From positions 45,942 to 109,941 of the forward strand of contig CAVJWC010000004.1 in assembly GCA_963653425.1 (NCBI GenBank): a DNA stretch of 64,000 bases. The letters run 5' to 3'. The stretch comes from UMGS692 sp963653425. GTDB lineage: Bacteria; Bacillota; Clostridia; Christensenellales; CAG-314. Shown here in pieces: positions 60,501 to 64,000 of this stretch. Made by a program: the position numbers and the translations under genes. How positions within the stretch are numbered: the first letter of the stretch is position 1; each line of letters opens with the position of its first letter. The notes beneath the pieces were generated by a model, which saw nothing but the letters and a program-made list of their open reading frames with translations, did no database searches and was not told the DNA's origin.

Positions 60501-61055
60501 ATGTTCATTACTTTATCGGGAATGCTCGGAAGCGGAAAAAGCACCGTTTGCGGCGTTATGAAACAAAAATACGGATTTGAGATTTTTACGACGGGAAGTA
60601 TACTTCGCCGTCTTGCGGAAGAAAAAGGAATGTCCGCGCTGGAATTCAACGACTATATTCTGAAGTCGGAAAACAACGTGGACGATATTATAGACAGCGA
60701 AAGCAAACGTATTGCAGCCGAGAAAAAGGGCGAGAACATCGTTTTCGATTCGAGAATGGCTTGGTTTTTCGTTCCCGAAAGCTTCAAAGTCTTTATGAAA
60801 GTCAAAGATACCGTTGCGGCGGAAAGAGTTTTTACGGGAGAAAACCGCACCAGCGAAAGCTATTCTTCGGTGGAAGAAGCCTGCGAGGCTCTTAAAAAGC
60901 GCAGCGAGATAGAAAGAGAACGTTTTATAAAGCTTTATAAAGCCGACTACTGGAAGGAAAGCAACTACGACCTTGTAGTCGACACGACTTCCATTACGCC
61001 CGAAGAAGCCGCGGATAAGATAGTTTCCTCGGCAAAGGCAAAAAGCCGTTTATAA
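60501..61055 (+). CDS. Cytidylate kinase-like nucleotide kinase
   Basis: The 184-residue P-loop protein starts MFITLSGMLGSGKSTVCGVM with Walker A GMLGSGKST at residues 7-15. FTTGSILRRLAEEKGMSALE near 31 and the ENIVFDSRMAWF block near 77 fit the short, archaeal-type CMP kinase-like family, with a LID-like RTSESYSSVEEA segment. It probably phosphorylates a nucleoside monophosphate; CMP or dCMP is likely but not proven. It lies between the surface protein and a DUF1294 gene with no clear operon partners. Confidence 0.78.
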   Translation: MFITLSGMLGSGKSTVCGVMKQKYGFEIFTTGSILRRLAEEKGMSALEFNDYILKSENNVDDIIDSESKRIAAEKKGENIVFDSRMAWFFVPESFKVFMKVKDTVAAERVFTGENRTSESYSSVEEACEALKKRSEIERERFIKLYKADYWKESNYDLVVDTTSITPEEAADKIVSSAKAKSRL

Positions 61056-61137
61056 AAAGAAAAGTAAAAAGATAAACGCGTACGGCGTTAAATCGCGTAA
61101 AAACGCCGTTCGTTACCTGTAGGAGGAAGATAAACCA

Positions 61138-61422
61138 ATGACTACGCTTCAGATTATAGTGGCGGCAGGCGCGGTAATCGCTTCGCTTGTCGGCTTTTTT
61201 TCCATGAAAATCGACAAAGAACGCGCAAAGAGCAAAGCCTGGAGAATAAAAGAATCCGTGCTTTTTTTGATTGCTTCGGTTGGAGGAATAGGTTCGACTA
61301 TCGGAATGTTCGTTTTCCGTCATAAAACGAATCACTGGTATTTCAGGATTTTCTTCCCCGTTCTTGCTCTTCTCGACGTCGCTTTATATATCTGGTTGCT
61401 GATTATTTGCGGAAAGGCTTAA
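61138..61422 (+). CDS. DUF1294 small membrane protein
   Basis: The 94-residue protein has three membrane segments and the DUF1294 pattern FFSMKIDKERAKSKAWRIKE, GGIGSTIGMFVFRHKTNH and WYFRIFFPVL. Function of the family is not known. A GTAGGAGGAAGATAAACC site precedes the ATG. Confidence 0.88.
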   Translation: MTTLQIIVAAGAVIASLVGFFSMKIDKERAKSKAWRIKESVLFLIASVGGIGSTIGMFVFRHKTNHWYFRIFFPVLALLDVALYIWLLIICGKA

Positions 61423-61496
61423 CCCCTTATATCAGGTAACGGAAACGAGATAAATCGTTTGAACAGCAGACGCTTCAAAGCTTATCGGAGAGACAT

Positions 61497-62501
61497 ATGA
61501 AAACACTTTTATTGGATTTTACCGCGGAAAACCTTGAACTTGCCGGCGAACTTATAAGAAAGGGCGAGCTGGTGGCTTTCCCTACCGAAACGGTTTACGG
61601 ACTGGGAGCCAACGCTCTCGACGACAAAGCCGTAGGTAAGATTTACGAGGCGAAAGGCAGACCGTCGGATAATCCCCTTATCGTTCACATAGCTGATTTT
61701 TCTCAGGCGGAAGAAATCGCTTACGTCAGCGACCGCGCGAAAGTCGTAATGAAAGCTTTCATGCCCGGAAGCCTGACCGTCGTTCTTCCCAAAAAAGACG
61801 TTATTCACGACTGCGTTACGGGCGGACTTCCTACGGTAGCCGTAAGAATGCCTCTTTCTTTGCAGGCTCGCGATTTTATAACTCAGGCGGGCGTTCCCGT
61901 TGCCGCACCCAGCGCGAACACGTCAAAACGTCCCAGCCCTACCGATTGGGAAACGGTTGCCGAAGATATGGACGGAAAGATTGCCGCTATCCTTAAAGGC
62001 GAAAAATGCGCCGTAGGAATAGAATCCACGGTGCTTGACCTTGTAGGCGCGCATCCCGTAATTTATCGTCCGGGCGTGGTTACGGCGGCTGATATAAAGG
62101 AAAAAACGGGATTGGAGGTTACTTACCTTCCCGCAGGCGCAGATCTCGGAAAAATCAATTCCCCGGGGCTTCGCTATAAGCATTACGCGCCCATAAAACC
62201 TATGTATCTTTGCCGTTCGGGCAACACCGTAAAGCTCAATAAGACGGTAAAAAGTCTGTTTGCGGGGAAAACCATAGCTCTTATAGCCGAAACCAAATAC
62301 CTGAACTGTATAAAAGCCGACTGCGTTTACGATCTGGGCGACACGCCCGAAAAGGCAATGAGCAGACTGTTTACCTTCCTTCGTCAGGCTGAAAAGAAAG
62401 CCGACATAATTATCGCCGTATATACCGATCAGAGCGAACGTTCCATAGGTTTCAACAACAGAATAGGCAAATCGTGCGGCGGAAATATCATTGCCGATTA
62501 A
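61497..62501 (+). CDS. ywlC: L-threonylcarbamoyladenylate synthase (Sua5/YwlC)
   Basis: The 334-residue protein has a YrdC domain (PTETVYGLGANALDD and KGRPSDNPLIVHI near residues 29-66) and a C-terminal Sua5 domain after SPGLRYKHYAP. It makes threonylcarbamoyl-AMP from Thr, bicarbonate and ATP for t6A37 tRNA modification. It opens the conserved ywlC-ywlE-rpiB group. Confidence 0.95.
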   Translation: MKTLLLDFTAENLELAGELIRKGELVAFPTETVYGLGANALDDKAVGKIYEAKGRPSDNPLIVHIADFSQAEEIAYVSDRAKVVMKAFMPGSLTVVLPKKDVIHDCVTGGLPTVAVRMPLSLQARDFITQAGVPVAAPSANTSKRPSPTDWETVAEDMDGKIAAILKGEKCAVGIESTVLDLVGAHPVIYRPGVVTAADIKEKTGLEVTYLPAGADLGKINSPGLRYKHYAPIKPMYLCRSGNTVKLNKTVKSLFAGKTIALIAETKYLNCIKADCVYDLGDTPEKAMSRLFTFLRQAEKKADIIIAVYTDQSERSIGFNNRIGKSCGGNIIAD

Positions 62502-62516
62502 AAGGAGAAAACCGAC

Positions 62517-63032
62517 TTGAAACGGTTAAGAAGAAAAAGACGAAAGATTATGAAGACCAAGAAAAGTCTGGTTTTGTTTTTGTGTAGCGGAAACACCTGT
62601 CGTTCGCCCATGGCGGAAGCCATATTCAATCAGAGAATACGCGAAGCCGGAGTAAAGGGCATAAGGTCGCTTTCTTTCGGGCTTCAGACTTTCAGCGAAG
62701 ACTGTATTTGCGACAAAGCCGTATGCGCTCTCGAAAAAATGCACGTTAAAGCCGACGCGGGAAGACACGCCCGTCAGCTTACCAAAGCCTGGATAGACAA
62801 AGCCGCCTACATAGTCTGTATGACGCTTGCGCAGACGAAAATGCTTTTCGATATATGCGAACCTCATTGCATAAATCAGTTTAACGGCGGACGGGAAATT
62901 TCCGATCCGTTCGGGCAATCTCAGGAAGTTTACGACAAAACGGCGGGAGAAATCAGCCTTGCCGTAGACGAAATGATTGCGGAAATAACCGACAACCTCA
63001 AAAGAAGAATGAAACCCTTCGACAATATGTAG
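62517..63032 (+). CDS. ywlE: Low-molecular-weight protein-arginine/tyrosine phosphatase (YwlE type)
   Basis: The protein has the LMW-PTP loop LCSGNTCRSPMAEA (Cx5R, Cys about residue 23) and the general acid in ISDPFGQS near 131. In Bacillus the gene in this position, YwlE, is a protein-arginine phosphatase; Thr after GN in the loop (GNTCRS) is the Arg-phosphatase hallmark. The TTG at 62517 lies 9 bases from AAAGGAG and gives 171 residues with a very basic start; an ATG at 62550 without a good site would give 160. Either start is possible. Confidence 0.9.
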   Translation: MKRLRRKRRKIMKTKKSLVLFLCSGNTCRSPMAEAIFNQRIREAGVKGIRSLSFGLQTFSEDCICDKAVCALEKMHVKADAGRHARQLTKAWIDKAAYIVCMTLAQTKMLFDICEPHCINQFNGGREISDPFGQSQEVYDKTAGEISLAVDEMIAEITDNLKRRMKPFDNM

Positions 63033-63083
63033 GGCTTAGCGATAAAAACCGAGAATTCGGAGAAAATAAAGGAGAAAATACCA

Positions 63084-63524
63084 ATGAAAATCGGATTTGC
63101 CTGCGATCACGGCGGGCTTGAACTGAAAAACCACCTTATCGAATACGCCGGAAAAAAAGGCTACGAAGTCAAGGATTACGGAACTTTCACCAAAGATTCC
63201 TGCGATTATCCCGATTTTGCTTACCCCTGCGCAAAAAGCGTCGCCGACGGAGAGAACGACCGCGGAGTAGTCGTCTGCACCACCGGTATAGGCGTAAGTA
63301 TGGTCGCAAATAAAGTGCACGGCGTAAGATGCGCCCTTTGCCACAGCCGGAAAGACGCCGAAATGACCCGCCGTCATAATAACGCCAACGTCATCGCCAT
63401 GGGACAAAGTTCTACCGACGAAAAACTTGCGGAAGAAATGTTCGACATCTTTATGACCACCGACTTTGAAGGCGGCCGCCACGAACGACGCGTCAACAAA
63501 ATCATGGAAATAGAAAATAAATAG
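63084..63524 (+). CDS. rpiB: Ribose-5-phosphate isomerase B
   Basis: The 146-residue protein has the RpiB/LacAB motifs IGFACDHGGLELKNHL at the start, CTTGIGVSMVANKV near 72 (catalytic Cys) and RRHNNANVIAMG near 96. It interconverts ribose 5-phosphate and ribulose 5-phosphate. It is the last gene of the ywlC-ywlE-rpiB set. Confidence 0.96.
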   Translation: MKIGFACDHGGLELKNHLIEYAGKKGYEVKDYGTFTKDSCDYPDFAYPCAKSVADGENDRGVVVCTTGIGVSMVANKVHGVRCALCHSRKDAEMTRRHNNANVIAMGQSSTDEKLAEEMFDIFMTTDFEGGRHERRVNKIMEIENK

Positions 63525-64000
63525 TCTTTTTCCCCTACTTTCTTCGCAGAAGAAAGTAGGCAAAAGAAGCCTACTTACCTTCTTTTCCGTTCTTTCTTGA
63601 AAGAAAGAACCAAAGAACTACCGTTCTTTGCCTGCTTCTCTTCTTTCTTCTGCGAAGAAAGAAGCAAAGACGCACCCACTTTTTTGTAAAAAAGTGGGCA
63701 AAAAACTTTCGCCGTCGGGTGCGAAGAAAAACAAAACGTTTTCCATATACGAAAGAAAGTCTGTAATTGCAGGTTTGTTGCGGTTGCAGACTTTTTGTTT
63801 ATTGTTTACATCGAAGTTCTTTGCTTACTTTCTGCAAGTTTGCAGTACTGTAAAAAGGTATGCGATGCTCATCGAAGTTCTTTGCGCAGCTTTCTCCGAA
63901 AGAAAGCTGTAAGTTCTTTGGTTCTTTCTTTCAAGAAAGAACGGAAAAGGTTGCCCGGTCTTTACTTACTTTCTTTTCCAAAGAAAGTAAGCCAAACGCA
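63525..64000 (+). repeat. Mosaic of short hairpin repeats, copy B (continues past the window)
   Basis: It begins at the rpiB stop and shares modules and their order with 35096-35850: the CTTTCTTCTGCGAAGAAAG palindrome, AGCAAAGACGCACC, ACTTTTTTGTAAAAAAGTG, the AAAAAACTTTCgCCG phrase, the AGTCTG hairpin and a final CTTTCTTTTCCAAAGAAAG. Reading frames through it are artefacts. Confidence 0.85.
63758..63796 (+). terminator. Terminator-like hairpin inside the repeat mosaic, copy B
   Basis: AGTCTGTAATTGC (63758-63770) pairs with GCGGTTGCAGACT (63780-63792) through Watson-Crick and G-U pairs, then TTTTT. It is the counterpart of 35484-35523. Confidence 0.6.

Noticed and set aside
63628..63912. 94-codon frame in the terminal repeat region
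   Set aside because: It is a translation of palindromic repeat modules also present at 35100-35850 in other frames.

Overview
The window reads as a chromosomal segment of an anaerobic, low-to-mid GC Gram-positive bacterium, most likely class Clostridia of the Bacillota. The evidence is gene order typical of that group (rpmG-secE-nusG-rplKAJL, topA-trmFO-hslVU, uppS-cdsA-dxr-rseP-ispG followed by a PolC-related gene, ywlC-ywlE-rpiB), a large Bacillus-type SRP RNA, AGGAGG-type ribosome sites, and hydrogenase/nitrogenase-type oxygen-sensitive machinery. An uncultured gut lineage is plausible, but order or family cannot be set from this sequence. I see no transposase, integrase, phage gene or CRISPR array.

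Layout. 1-8381: a tightly packed, mostly ATGA-coupled operon with an Fe-siderophore/cobalamin-type ABC permease (cut by the window edge), an ATPase fused to a TM1266-like domain, the radical SAM maturase HydE, NifH-, NifD- and NifK-like proteins, a metal-chelate binding lipoprotein and HydF. 8.6-20 kb: MATE pump, an unknown anchored protein, tRNA-Arg(CCU), a leftward TerB-like/PlsC/GT4 operon, a probable small RNA with a perfect promoter, a TetR regulator, the TrkA-TrkH potassium system and an unknown membrane protein. 20-26.5 kb: pckG, a GNAT enzyme, then rpmG, secE, nusG and the L11-L1-L10-L12 operon with an L10 leader, but no rpoB after it. 26.7-34 kb: an ECF sigma cassette, a 222-bp tandem repeat, an NfeD/flotillin pair, thioredoxin, a CPBP protease and the SRP RNA. 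34-48.7 kb: an orphan NMT1-like lipoprotein, a mosaic of hairpin repeats, M32 carboxypeptidase, dxs, rsmI, comM, dprA, topA, trmFO, hslV and hslU. 48.8-56 kb: isoprenoid/phospholipid/S2P operon ending in a PolC remnant that keeps only the N-terminal, OB and exonuclease parts, then dCMP deaminase. 56-64 kb: a 1370-residue surface protein, a CMP-kinase-like enzyme, ywlC-ywlE-rpiB and a second hairpin-repeat mosaic at the window end.

How genes work together. The first operon links metal-chelate import, H-cluster maturation enzymes and a nitrogenase-like reductase. The simplest reading is a metallocofactor or reductase system whose substrate is unknown. Dxs, Dxr and IspG show the MEP pathway, feeding UppS (undecaprenyl carrier) and, with CdsA, PlsC and GT4, envelope lipid synthesis. 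The ribosomal, SRP and Sec genes are housekeeping.

The strongest candidates for something undescribed are (i) the Hyd/Nif-like/ABC operon with its ATPase-TM1266 fusion, (ii) the stand-alone PolC-type exonuclease in the polC position, (iii) a structured ~120-nt RNA driven by a perfect consensus promoter with a palindrome in its spacer, and (iv) several repeat families, one with base-pair-preserving changes between copies.
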